Below are positions 1 through 7,927 of a stretch of DNA of 64,000 nt, in pieces. Every line of letters starts with the position of its first letter. Within the stretch, counting starts at the first letter, position 1. Both the position numbers and the translations under genes were made by a program. Source of the DNA: Bradyrhizobium erythrophlei (GTDB taxonomy: Bacteria; Pseudomonadota; Alphaproteobacteria; Rhizobiales; Xanthobacteraceae). The stretch spans positions 5,569,501-5,633,500 of the forward strand of contig FSRD01000001.1 in NCBI GenBank assembly GCA_900129675.1, written 5' to 3'. Below the pieces are notes generated by a model, which was given only the letters and a program-made list of their open reading frames with translations, ran no database searches and was not told the DNA's origin.

Positions 1-145
1 TACCTTTCAGCGTGTTTATGCGGGCCTGAAAGCTTCCGATCTGCTGAAAAGCCTTGTGTCGCTCCTCACCCGGCGGAAGTTCACGAGCCAGTGCTAACAG
101 CTTTGCTGCGATTTCTTCTAACTCCTGCAGCTGCTCCGCACTCAT
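1..145 (-). CDS. small hypothetical protein, C-terminus beyond the window
   Basis: An open frame begins at the ATG complementary to 143-145 and runs off the left edge. The visible 48 residues start MSAEQLQELEEIAAKLLALA and are rich in Glu, Leu and Ala, consistent with a short helical protein. A purine-rich AAAGGCGAAGG lies just upstream of the ATG and could serve as ribosome binding site. I do not recognise a function. The 3' end is not in the window. Confidence 0.6.
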   Translation of the reverse strand, partial: MSAEQLQELEEIAAKLLALARELPPGEERHKAFQQIGSFQARINTLKG

Positions 146-211
146 TTGACCTTCGCCTTTAGCCCGAGCTCACCATCGATCCGATGTTCAGGCAACCATG
201 GAGCGAGCGCA

Positions 212-241
212 AGAGAAAAGCCGCCGGCGGAGACCGGCGGC
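212..241 (-). terminator. rho-independent terminator, minus strand
   Basis: Read on the minus strand there is a perfect 8-bp GC stem (GCCGCCGG / CCGGCGGC, 220-241) with a six-base loop, followed by TTTTCTCTT. It would end minus-strand transcripts arriving from higher coordinates and lies just after the broken small gene at 252-393. Confidence 0.7.
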
Positions 242-251
242 TGAGGTTTGT

Positions 252-393
252 TCACGTGAGATATTCGGCAATTTCCTCGAGCTATGCATTGAAACGATCG
301 CCAAGTACGACACAGTTTCTATCGTCGACGAGCATGTATTCGGCGTAGTTGTTTGCGTGGATCGAGCGATCCCGCGATTTTTGAATAGAATAA
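252..393 (-). pseudogene. small gene remnant interrupted by an in-frame TAG
   Basis: One minus-strand frame reads with coding character: IHANNYAEYMLVDDRNC, then VVLGDRFNA, a TAG at 282-284, then LEEIAEYLT and a TGA at 252-254. A terminator follows directly. No ATG, GTG or TTG with a convincing binding site was found upstream, so the start is approximate. I read it as a small gene broken by a nonsense mutation. The family is not recognised. Two longer overlapping frames here (188-514 minus, 198-527 plus) look like shadows. Confidence 0.35.
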
Positions 394-782
394 CCGCGTC
401 TGTCCGCTCGCGCCCGGACAGCGCTGTCCTTGTTAACGGGAGGTCGGGCAGAGCCTCAATCACGCTCGCTCCACCGCAGGCCCGAAGGCGATGCCTTAGG
501 TTTTCGGTACACACAACGGATGATTAGGGCTCATCGGGTAACACCCGTCAGATGGCGGGTTCTCGTGCTACATGATGTCCGCTTCTGGCGGATGCTGTCG
601 AAAAAGTCATTTTTTTGATTTGGCCGCTTTTCCGGGGCTGGTTGATTGGGTTGCGATGGGCGGCGTTCGCCTTGATCCCATTTGCAGTTCACGCGAGTGG
701 CACGTGTCGTCGTAGTGCGGCGGGCGGCAAAGCCGTTGATGGCGATCGCTTCCGATACGACCAGCGCGAGCGCTGACCAAAG
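394..782. other. intergenic region without a supported gene
   Basis: Only short overlapping frames without family resemblance are present. The stretch around 585-612 resembles another at about 16574-16605 (both contain ATGTCCGCTTCTG), so it may be decayed repeat sequence. It lies downstream of the minus-strand slipin gene. Confidence 0.4.
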
Positions 783-1544
783 TCACGTTGACTTGCTCCG
801 CAGGCCGAGGTGGTCGAGCAGATTCGTTGGCAGCGGAAAAACCACGGTCGAGGACCGTTCGCCCGCGATGTCATGCAGAGCTGCGAAATAGCGCAGATGC
901 ATCGCCTGCGGCTCCTGGGCGAGGATCCGGCCGGCCTCGACGAGCTTTTCAGCGGCCTGCTGCTCGCCCATCGCATTGATCACTTTGGCGCGTCGCAGCC
1001 GTTCCGCCTCGGCCTGCTTGGCGATCGCACGCACCATGGTTTCGTTGAGGTCGATATCCTTGATCTCGATTGCGGTGACCTTGATGCCCCAGATGTCGGT
1101 CTGCTTGTCGAGGATCTCCTGGATGTCGGCGTTTAACCTGTCTCGTTCCGCAAGCATCTCGTCGAGTTCGTGCTTGCCGAGCACCGAGCGCAGCGTGGTT
1201 TGTGCGAGCTGGCTGGTTGCGGCCATGTAATCGCCAACCTTGATGATGGCGCGCTCGGGATCGACGATGCGAAAGTAGAGAACGGCATTGACCTTGACCG
1301 AGACGTTGTCGCGCGAAATCACGTCCTGGGGCGGCACGACCTGTACCATCACCCTGAGATCGACCTTCGCGATTTGCTGCACGACTGGAATGAGGATGAT
1401 GAGGCCCGGTCCCTTTACTCCAGTGAATCGGCCGAGCGTGAAGACGACGCCGCGCTCGTACTCCCGCAGGATGCGAATGGCCTGGGATAGAAATATGATG
1501 ATGAGCAGCGCAATCGCTGCATAGGTCAGATAATCGAGCATCAT
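783..1544 (-). CDS. slipin / stomatin-like SPFH (band 7) membrane protein
   Basis: This 253-residue protein has one N-terminal membrane helix (residues about 5-23) followed by a band 7 domain containing YERGVVFTLGRF, the conserved entry of the stomatin/slipin family. Slipins form membrane microdomain scaffolds, and partner NfeD proteases are known to act on stomatin family members. The start ATG overlaps the stop of the upstream nfeD gene by 4 nt (ATGA), so the two are translationally coupled. The C-terminal end (AAEKLVEAGRIL onward) is helical, as usual for the family. Length is normal for short slipins. The substrate is not evident. Confidence 0.93.
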   Translation of the reverse strand: MMLDYLTYAAIALLIIIFLSQAIRILREYERGVVFTLGRFTGVKGPGLIILIPVVQQIAKVDLRVMVQVVPPQDVISRDNVSVKVNAVLYFRIVDPERAIIKVGDYMAATSQLAQTTLRSVLGKHELDEMLAERDRLNADIQEILDKQTDIWGIKVTAIEIKDIDLNETMVRAIAKQAEAERLRRAKVINAMGEQQAAEKLVEAGRILAQEPQAMHLRYFAALHDIAGERSSTVVFPLPTNLLDHLGLRSKST

Positions 1545-2953
1545 GATGTACCTCCCTTGCCGGTCGGGGCGGGCGCGCGCCGCACCATCAGCGTCAGATC
1601 GACGATGTTGGCGACTTCAACGACCTCGCCCGGCTTGAAGGTTTCGGTGCTGCGCGCTTGCCAGCGCTCGCCGTGCGCAAAGACGTGACCTTCATTCTCG
1701 GACCAATCGAGGATCTCGGCAGACAGGCCTCGCATGGCTTGCGCGCCGACTCGTACTGGACCGCTGCGAGCGCGTCGAAGCGCGCCGAGCACGACGAGAA
1801 TAAAGCCGATGAACGTCGCCGTTACGATGGCGATGACCGACCACGACAGTCGGTAGCCGGGCGCTTCGACCCTGAAGAGCATGACCGCTCCCAGCACAAA
1901 GGCGATGACCCCTCCGAGGCCTATCACGACGGTCGGGTTGAAGGCCTCGATGGCAAGAAGCGCGATCCCGACCAGCATCAAGGCGAGGCCGGTATAGCTG
2001 ATCGGCAGCATATTGAGGGCGTAGAGGCCCAGCAGCAGGCAGATCGTGCCGACGACACCTGGGGCGACCGTGCCGGGGGACATGAATTCAAAGATCAGCC
2101 CGTAGATGCCAACCATCAGGAGAATAAACGCGACGTTGGGATCGGTGATGACCGCCAGGAATCGGGAGATCGATCCGGGATCGATGGCTTCGCTGACGGA
2201 ACCCTTTGTCACCAGGCGCTGCGTCTTGCCACCTGCAACCTCGACTACGCGACCGTCGACCAGCCTGAGCAGTTCGGCCGGATCGCGTGCGATGAAGTCG
2301 ATGACATTTGCCTGCAACGCGCCGTTGGCAGAGAGGGTGGCAGCCTCACGGACCGCCTTCTCGGCCCAGTCGGCATTGCGGCCACGCAGTTCGGCGAGGC
2401 TACGGATGAAGGCGACGGCATCGTTCGTCGCCTTCGCGGTCATGGCGTCCTTCGGCTCGGGCCGGCGGTCGTTATCCTTCTTGTCTTTGCCCTCCTTGTC
2501 CGGGGCGCCGCCCGGCAGCCCTGGTATCGGACCGCCAATCTGGACCGGGGTCGCTGCACCGATATTGGTACCCGGCGCCATGACCGCGATATGGGTCGCG
2601 TAGAGAATATAGGTACCGGCGCTCGCCGCGTGCGCTCCGGAGGGAGCGACGTAGCCGATGATGGGAACGGGGGAGGCGAGTACATCCGTGATGATCTCGC
2701 GCATACTGGTGTTGAGACCGCCCGGTGTGTTCATGCGCAGAATGACAATCTCGGCGCGTCGTTCGCCTGCCTTGGCCAAGGCGTCCTTCACGTAACTGGC
2801 CGTCGCTGGTCCGATCGCTCCGTCGACCGAAATAGTCAGTGCTAGACTGCCGCTCTCCTCCGCCAAACCGGGAAGGAGAGAGATAACCAGAGCGACGATC
2901 GCTATCGCCGCAACGAGGGCCGCCTTTACAGTACGCACGGCAAGGACTCCCAT
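1541..2953 (-). CDS. NfeD family membrane serine protease (long form)
   Basis: The 470-residue protein has an N-terminal signal/anchor and a ClpP-like serine protease domain (about 35-235). GAHAASAGTYI carries the expected catalytic Ser, and KATND after a charged Lys/Asp insertion could supply the Lys of the Ser-Lys dyad. Several membrane helices follow (about 265-390), then a C-terminal OB-fold NfeD domain (about 400-455). The long form with protease and OB domain is typical of nfeD genes paired with slipin. The stop overlaps the slipin start. The start has only a distant purine-rich sequence upstream, so a nearby GTG is possible. Confidence 0.93.
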   Translation of the reverse strand: MGVLAVRTVKAALVAAIAIVALVISLLPGLAEESGSLALTISVDGAIGPATASYVKDALAKAGERRAEIVILRMNTPGGLNTSMREIITDVLASPVPIIGYVAPSGAHAASAGTYILYATHIAVMAPGTNIGAATPVQIGGPIPGLPGGAPDKEGKDKKDNDRRPEPKDAMTAKATNDAVAFIRSLAELRGRNADWAEKAVREAATLSANGALQANVIDFIARDPAELLRLVDGRVVEVAGGKTQRLVTKGSVSEAIDPGSISRFLAVITDPNVAFILLMVGIYGLIFEFMSPGTVAPGVVGTICLLLGLYALNMLPISYTGLALMLVGIALLAIEAFNPTVVIGLGGVIAFVLGAVMLFRVEAPGYRLSWSVIAIVTATFIGFILVVLGALRRARSGPVRVGAQAMRGLSAEILDWSENEGHVFAHGERWQARSTETFKPGEVVEVANIVDLTLMVRRAPAPTGKGGTS

Positions 2954-3083
2954 GCCGAAAATATGGGTTCCGCTCCCCGAACCTCAATGCCCCGTGGATA
3001 GGGATAGGGATTCCTGTAGGCCATTGTGCAATGCAATGGCTGGGCTGAAAGCCTCTTCTTGGGAGCGCGCGCAAACAGGTGGT

Positions 3084-4184
3084 TCACGACATCAGCTCAA
3101 GCTCGGACTTGAGTGCGACCAGGAAGCGAGCGGCTTCGCCGCCGGTCACGATGCGATGGTCGAAGGTGAGCGACAACGGTAGCACACGCCTCACCGCAGG
3201 CTGGCCGCGATGCGCGACTGCTTGCTGGGAAATCCGACCAGCTCCTATGATTGCCACCTGCGGTGGCACGATGACCAGGTTGGCAAACCTGCCTCCGATC
3301 ATCCCGAAATTCGACAGTGTAATGGTCGCGCCGCGCAGCTCTTCAGGGGGTATCGAGCGCGCGATTGAGTCAGCCCGCAGGCGGTCGAGGCCGGCCCGCA
3401 AGTCCGATACGCTGCGCTCTGCGACATTGCGCAACACAGGAACGATGAGGCCGCCCTCAGTATCGACGGCGATGCCGAGATCGACGCGCGCGATGAGGCG
3501 TCGTTCCCCCGTGCCGGAATTATACCAGGCATTGAGAACCGGCTCTGCCTTGCAGGCGGCAGCGATGGCCCGCACCAGGCGGATCGTCACGTCCTCGCCC
3601 GTCGGCCAATCGTCGATGTCGGCTTCGTCGGTTACGGTGGCGGGGACGATTTGCGCATGGGCTGCTGTCATGCGTTGGGCCATCGCGCGCCGCATGCCTC
3701 GCAAGGGCTCGGCGCGGCCGGCTTGGGACATACTCTTCGCAGCCCGTTCAACATCGGTCCGTGTGATGGTGCCGCCGGGTCCCGTAGCCTCGACGCTCTC
3801 AAGATCAACATCGAGATTGCGCGCGAGCGCGCGCACGGCTGGAAACACCTGAGGCTGCTGCCCGATCGGCCGCTCGGAGGAGATTCCTGCCGCGGGTGGA
3901 TGTTGGCCGCTGCCGAGTTCGCCGACAATTGTGCCAGTGTCCTGTTCGGCGTCTTCGGCAAATTCGGCGAGCGGCATGCCGACCTTCACGATGTCTCCCT
4001 TGGTGCCAAACACGTGGGCGATGCGTCCGCTCGATGGCGACGGTATTTCAACGACCGCCTTGTCGGTCTCGACGGAAACCAGCGGCTGATCGGCGACGAC
4101 ATGATCGCCTTCGTTGACATACCAGGTGACGATCTCCGCCTCTTCAAGACCTTCTCCCAGATCCGGCAGCATGAACTGGCGCAT
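3084..4184 (-). CDS. dihydrolipoamide acyltransferase (E2) of a 2-oxoacid dehydrogenase complex
   Basis: E2 carries the lipoyl arm and transfers the acyl group to CoA. Residues 1-75 form a biotinyl/lipoyl domain with the lipoylated Lys in VETDKAVVEIPSP (Lys42). A peripheral subunit-binding domain follows (VRALARNLDVDLESV, with GPGG). The C-terminal catalytic domain ends with LTFDHRIVTGGEAARFL, keeping the catalytic His. At 366 residues it is short for an E2, with a single lipoyl domain and short linker. I start at MRQFMLPDLGEG; an ATG 36 nt upstream would overlap the E1beta gene. Last gene of a three-gene operon with no E3 beside it, so E3 must come from elsewhere. Confidence 0.9.
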   Translation of the reverse strand: MRQFMLPDLGEGLEEAEIVTWYVNEGDHVVADQPLVSVETDKAVVEIPSPSSGRIAHVFGTKGDIVKVGMPLAEFAEDAEQDTGTIVGELGSGQHPPAAGISSERPIGQQPQVFPAVRALARNLDVDLESVEATGPGGTITRTDVERAAKSMSQAGRAEPLRGMRRAMAQRMTAAHAQIVPATVTDEADIDDWPTGEDVTIRLVRAIAAACKAEPVLNAWYNSGTGERRLIARVDLGIAVDTEGGLIVPVLRNVAERSVSDLRAGLDRLRADSIARSIPPEELRGATITLSNFGMIGGRFANLVIVPPQVAIIGAGRISQQAVAHRGQPAVRRVLPLSLTFDHRIVTGGEAARFLVALKSELELMS

Positions 4185-4204
4185 AGGACAAAGTCCGTTG
4201 AGAT

Positions 4205-5185
4205 TTAGCTGAATTGGCACACCCTGCGTGCCCCGGCGACGATGCGTTCGACCGAAGGCATATAGTATTGCTCGAGGCGTGCCATCGGGATGACGGTGTC
4301 ATAGCCGGTGACGCGGGTTACAGGCGCGAGCAGCGAGGACAGGCCACGTTCGGCGATGAAGGCTGCAATCTCGGCCCCGAATCCGCCGGTGTGTGCCGCC
4401 TCGTGCACGATGACGCAACGTCCGGTCTTTGCGATCGAACCGAGCACCGTTCTTTCATCATACGGCTTGAGTGTGGCAAGATCGATGACCTCGGCAGCGA
4501 TGCCTTCGGCTGAGAGCGCTTCGGCCGCGGCCATGGTCTCTTTCAACGCCGCGCCCCAACCGATCAGCGTGATGTCGCGACCTTCCCGCAGGACAAAGGC
4601 GCGATCCAGCGGCAAGGCTTCGCCATCGTCCTGCACCTCGCCTTTTGCCGCGCGGTATAAGCGCGTTGGCTCCAGAAACACCACCGGATCGGGGTCGCGG
4701 ATCGCGGCGAGCAGAAGTCCATAGGCGCGTTCCGGCGAAGAGGGGATGACGACGCGCAAGCCGGGAATATGGGCGAGCATCGCCTCGGTGCTTTCGGAAT
4801 GATGCTCGGGCGCGCGAATTCCGGCCCCGTGCGGCGTGCGTAGAACCATCGGACAGGTGAGCCGTCCTTGGGTGCGATTACGCATTCGGGACGCGTGGTT
4901 CACCAGTTGATCCAGGCAGGGATAAATAAACCCCATAAACTGGATTTCGCCGACGGGCTTAAGCCCCTGCGCCGCCATGCCCACGCAGAGCCCGCTGATC
5001 AGGAGTTCAGCAAGCGGCGTATCGAGGACGCGCTCCGCTCCAAAGCGCTTCTGCAGGCCCGCGGTCGCGCGGAAGACGCCTCCGTTGACGCCAACGTCTT
5101 CGCCAAGCACGACCACATCGGGATCGTCCTCCATCGCGCGTCCGAGCGCCAGATTGACGGCTTCCACCAGCGTTACCTCAGGCAT
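4205..5185 (-). CDS. 2-oxoacid dehydrogenase E1 component, beta subunit
   Basis: E1beta pairs with E1alpha in the thiamine diphosphate-dependent decarboxylation of a 2-oxoacid (pyruvate or branched-chain). The 326-residue protein starts MPEVTLVEAVNLALGRAM and contains VLGEDVGVNGGVFRAT and TPLAELLISGL, typical of E1beta/transketolase-like pyrimidine-binding domains, then a transketolase C-terminal domain. The chosen ATG overlaps the E1alpha stop by 8 nt; the frame stays open upstream only as a shadow of E1alpha. Substrate preference cannot be decided from sequence alone. Confidence 0.92.
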   Translation of the reverse strand: MPEVTLVEAVNLALGRAMEDDPDVVVLGEDVGVNGGVFRATAGLQKRFGAERVLDTPLAELLISGLCVGMAAQGLKPVGEIQFMGFIYPCLDQLVNHASRMRNRTQGRLTCPMVLRTPHGAGIRAPEHHSESTEAMLAHIPGLRVVIPSSPERAYGLLLAAIRDPDPVVFLEPTRLYRAAKGEVQDDGEALPLDRAFVLREGRDITLIGWGAALKETMAAAEALSAEGIAAEVIDLATLKPYDERTVLGSIAKTGRCVIVHEAAHTGGFGAEIAAFIAERGLSSLLAPVTRVTGYDTVIPMARLEQYYMPSVERIVAGARRVCQFS

Positions 5186-6275
5186 CGTGCTCTCCCGCGA
5201 GTTCACGGCGCTGTGCGGCATAGACCTCGGGCAGATCGGCATAGAGGTGGTCGAACATGGTTTCCGGCCGGCGCCGCGCCGTTGCCAGATAGCGCTCGAC
5301 CGCCGCCTCGACACGGTCATGGCACTCGGTGGCGAGCCGCTCTTCGTCTGCTTTGCCCCACATTTTTTGTCCAACAAGATAAGCCCTCAAGCGGGCAATC
5401 GGCTCTTCCTTCCAGTGAGCCTGGACTTCGTCAACCGAGCGATAGCGTGAAGCGTCATCGGAGGTTGTATGGTCTCCGAGCCGGTAAGTGACCGCCTCGA
5501 TGAAATGGGGGCCTTCGCCGCCACGGGCTGCGGCAATGGCCTCTTCGGCCGCGGCGCGCATCGCCACCACGTCGTTGCCATCGACCTGCTCGCCGGTGAA
5601 TCCTGCGGCAATAGCTTTCTGCGCCAGTGTTTCGGAACCGGTCTGCAGTCGCAACGGGACCGATATGGCCCATTGATTGTTGGTGGCGACGAATACGACG
5701 GGCAATTTGTGCACGCCGGCAAAATTCATCGCCTCGTAGACGTCGCCTTTCGAGGTGGCGCCATCGCCGAACAGGCACACGGCGACACGCGGCTCCTTGC
5801 GCAGCCTGAAGGCATAGGCGACGCCGGCGGCATGAGGCGCCTGAGATCCCACGGGAACGCAGAATGGAAAATCGTGGAGCGGTCCGGAGAAACAATTGCC
5901 CCGTTCGTCCCCGCCCCAAAACAGAAGGATCTCTTCAAGCTTGACGCCGCGCCAAAGCAACGCGCCATTGTCGCGATAGGATGGCAACAGCACGTCTTCT
6001 TCCCGCATCGCACCGGCTGTCCCAACCGATACCGCCTCCTGGCCGAGCGAAACGGCATATGTCCCAAGCCGGCCGGTGCGCTGCAATGCAACAGCCTTCC
6101 TGTCAAAGACGCGCAGCAGTACCATGGCCCGGTAGAGCGCGATGAGCAGCTTGGCATCGGAGGCGAAGGCGGGGAGCGGCCGGATTATCGAGCCGTCTGG
6201 CGCAAGGTAATTGCGATGGCGCACCTCAAAGCGCGCGATCACGGGGAGATCTTGGTTTAGTCTTCGGCTGGCCAC
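5178..6275 (-). CDS. 2-oxoacid dehydrogenase E1 component, alpha subunit (pyruvate-type)
   Basis: The 365-residue protein has the thiamine diphosphate motif from GDG (170-172) to NN (199-200), in FGDGATSKGDVYEAMNFAG and VATNNQWAIS, and the HTTSDD-containing loop found in E1alpha. It begins with a GTG preceded by CGGAGTGAGAGC, a good binding site. First gene of the E1alpha-E1beta-E2 operon. Its N-terminus (FEVRHRNYLAPDG) resembles pyruvate/acetoin-type E1alpha proteins of Gram-positives and some rhizobia, so it is probably a second complex beside the housekeeping pyruvate dehydrogenase (inference). Confidence 0.9.
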   Translation of the reverse strand: MASRRLNQDLPVIARFEVRHRNYLAPDGSIIRPLPAFASDAKLLIALYRAMVLLRVFDRKAVALQRTGRLGTYAVSLGQEAVSVGTAGAMREEDVLLPSYRDNGALLWRGVKLEEILLFWGGDERGNCFSGPLHDFPFCVPVGSQAPHAAGVAYAFRLRKEPRVAVCLFGDGATSKGDVYEAMNFAGVHKLPVVFVATNNQWAISVPLRLQTGSETLAQKAIAAGFTGEQVDGNDVVAMRAAAEEAIAAARGGEGPHFIEAVTYRLGDHTTSDDASRYRSVDEVQAHWKEEPIARLRAYLVGQKMWGKADEERLATECHDRVEAAVERYLATARRRPETMFDHLYADLPEVYAAQRRELAGEHDA

Positions 6276-6395
6276 GCTCTCACTCCGGAGCGATTATGCC
6301 TTCTATAACTTATTGAGTTGGTGTTTGTGCCGAGACGATGCAAGACCACGGCCGCGACGTAGACCCAAACTGTCATTGTCTCTGCTCCAGAAGGG

Positions 6396-6512
6396 TCAGC
6401 CGCTTACGAACTGATAACCGCTGCCCTTGCAATCCGGGCATTCATCCCGGGCGGGAAGGTGGTCAACTTCTATCTGAACGCAAAAAAAGTGGCAGGTCGC
6501 CGGCTTCTTCAT
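6396..6512 (-). CDS. possible tiny zinc-ribbon-like peptide
   Basis: A minus-strand frame ends DECPDCKGSGYQFVSG, a CxxCxGxG knuckle like those of DnaJ-type zinc proteins and like the neighbouring gene at 6844-6993. The start is uncertain (ATG at 6512 chosen) and it overlaps the end of the 80-residue gene at 6463-6705. It could instead be a decayed gene. Confidence 0.35.
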   Translation of the reverse strand: MKKPATCHFFCVQIEVDHLPARDECPDCKGSGYQFVSG

Positions 6513-6705
6513 TGGCCGGAAAGCCCGTATCAGGTTCGGGAATTTTGTATGTCTTACGTTCCAGGCGCGCCCATTGCGTCGCCTGGCGATAGTCACGGCA
6601 GCGGAGAATCATTTTCTGGTCCCGAACGACAACCACTACGTCGCAGATCGGAGAATCCAGATAACTCCGGATCGTAACTGCCGGCGGAGCGTATTTGCCG
6701 GTCAT
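6463..6705 (-). CDS. hypothetical 80-residue protein
   Basis: Coding character is good (PICDVVVVVRDQKMILRCRD, then WARLERKTYKIPE) and the frame is complete. It resembles short lineage-specific rhizobial proteins. No known domain was recognised. It precedes several other very short genes on the same strand with Cys-rich ends. Confidence 0.55.
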   Translation of the reverse strand: MTGKYAPPAVTIRSYLDSPICDVVVVVRDQKMILRCRDYRQATQWARLERKTYKIPEPDTGFPANEEAGDLPLFLRSDRS

Positions 6706-6843
6706 CGCAACATCTTTCCTTGCCCGAAAGCATTTCCCGGCTGGATGACACGGGGCTGTAACAGCCGGGCAGCTTCACGGAGCACGGTCCCTGAGTTATC
6801 GACTCAAACTAGGCGCAGCCTTCGCCCGCCGTCGGCCAGTTCC

Positions 6844-6993
6844 TCAACGTTCGCATGGACTGGCTTGAGGTCGAGTGCAATCCCCGCAAACGATGCCAGT
6901 GCCGTCACATCGCTGGCAGGCAACCATCGACGGCAGATATTCCGGCTTTATTTCAACTTCAAGTCCTTTTCCTTTGCAGTCTGGGCATCGCAT
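6844..6993 (-). CDS. 49-residue DnaJ-type zinc-knuckle protein
   Basis: The protein starts MRCPDCKGKGLEVEI and contains two CxxCxGxG motifs (CPDCKGKG and CQRCDGTG) plus a third Cys pair (CGDC), the arrangement of a DnaJ-type cysteine-rich zinc domain on its own. The start is fixed by a strong GAGGAG Shine-Dalgarno 7-8 nt upstream; a longer frame extends upstream without coding character. It probably binds zinc. The partner is unknown. Confidence 0.7.
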   Translation of the reverse strand: MRCPDCKGKGLEVEIKPEYLPSMVACQRCDGTGIVCGDCTRPQASPCER

Positions 6994-7576
6994 AGCTTGA
7001 TCTCCTCGATCGGCCGGGATGGCCGCTCGAAAAAGTTCAGGCCGCCGCGTCCGGTTCGCAGGCACTGCGGCAACTACGCGTCTCCCTTCAGCTTGCGACG
7101 TCGCGTGGGAGGGCACAGCCTCAAGAACCATGGAGGGGAAGGGCGTCGAGCGCGCTGGCGCTCTCTCGCCAGCGCAATTGTGAAAGAGAAAGAGGCCCGC
7201 CAACTGAGGCACCCTTGAAACAAAGCGGGCCCGGAGTGCCTAGGAGGCCGGGCCCATAACCTTAACGACGGCCATGGGTGTCGTTCGGCTACATTAATAA
7301 TCATAAGAAGATTTAACGATGCCGCTTTGCGTTAACTCAAGGGCTGGCCGCCTTGCCAGTACCCAAAATTGATCCGGATCAATGAGGCCGGTGAGTGGGC
7401 CTTATAGTTAGATCGCGCGGGGAATTTCAGGGGCCCAGCGTTGAAAGCAGTGCCGCCGGGCGATCATATTCCGCTTGGCGGCGCTGTTATGCCCTCCGAT
7501 TCATGCCTCAGGAACCATGAGGGCAAGGGCGTCCAGATAGTCGAGAAGTACGACCGGCGCGCTGGACGCTTAGCTC
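6994..7576. other. intergenic stretch with hairpins and a dispersed repeat
   Basis: No gene is supported. It holds an 8-bp stem (GGGCCCGG / CCGGGCCC) at 7227-7255 without a T tract, and copy 1 of the hairpin repeat at 7419-7490. The IS630-type element begins at its right edge. Confidence 0.5.
7419..7490 (+). repeat. dispersed intergenic hairpin repeat, copy 1
   Basis: It contains GGGGAATTTCAGGGGCCC followed by a stem CAGTGCCGCC (7448-7457) and GGCGGCGCTG (7477-7486) enclosing GGGCGATCATATTCCGCTT. The same arrangement recurs at 55913-55981 and, inverted, at 63691-63741, with stem differences that keep pairing. Confidence 0.65.
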
Positions 7577-7587
7577 CTAGTACCTCG

Positions 7588-7890
7588 TCACAGTGGTTCT
7601 GACTGGTTGATTCCGAGCCAATCTAGGATGGGCAGGTCTTCCGGAGGCACGAGGATTTGGATGCTTCGGGCGACGCCGGGTTGACGCCTGATGAGACCGT
7701 TTCGTTCGAGCGTCACGATCATCTGGTGGACCGATGGCGGGCTGACTTGGAAGTGGCGCTGCATGTCGGCTTCAGCGGGCGGGCGCCGGAACATGTGCGC
7801 ATAGGTGTAGATGAAAGCCAGGTACTGGCCTTGCTTTTCGGTGAAGCCTTGAGCCGTGAGGCTGCGAGCGGCGCCTGATTTTTGATTCAT
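7588..7890 (-). CDS. LexA/MarR-like winged-helix DNA-binding protein carried by the IS
   Basis: The 100-residue protein (start at MNQKSGAARSL) has a LexA N-terminal-like winged helix: GFTEKQGQYLAFIYTYAHM, then RRPPAEADMQRHFQVSPPS, then VHQMIVTLERNGLIRRQPG. No peptidase domain follows. It is divergent from the transposase, and its TGA stop lies in the left inverted repeat, so it is an integral part of the IS. It might repress transposase expression (inference). A start 27 nt further upstream is also open. Confidence 0.75.
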   Translation of the reverse strand: MNQKSGAARSLTAQGFTEKQGQYLAFIYTYAHMFRRPPAEADMQRHFQVSPPSVHQMIVTLERNGLIRRQPGVARSIQILVPPEDLPILDWLGINQSEPL

Positions 7891-7927
7891 TTGTCGATTC
7901 GTCCGGTCCTCCAACAAGGAGGTCGGG

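Noticed and set aside
585..612. Short similarity between 585-612 and 16574-16605
   Set aside because: Both contain ATGTCCGCTTCTG and a nearby AAAAAGTC-like end, but the similarity is too short to define an element without a genome-wide search.
1658..2845. 395-codon plus-strand frame opposite nfeD
   Set aside because: Composition is typical of an antisense shadow; the minus frame is a clear NfeD protease.
3020..3040. 7-bp hairpin GCCATTG / CAATGGC between nfeD and the E2 gene
   Set aside because: Weak stem and no T tract; not convincing as a terminator.
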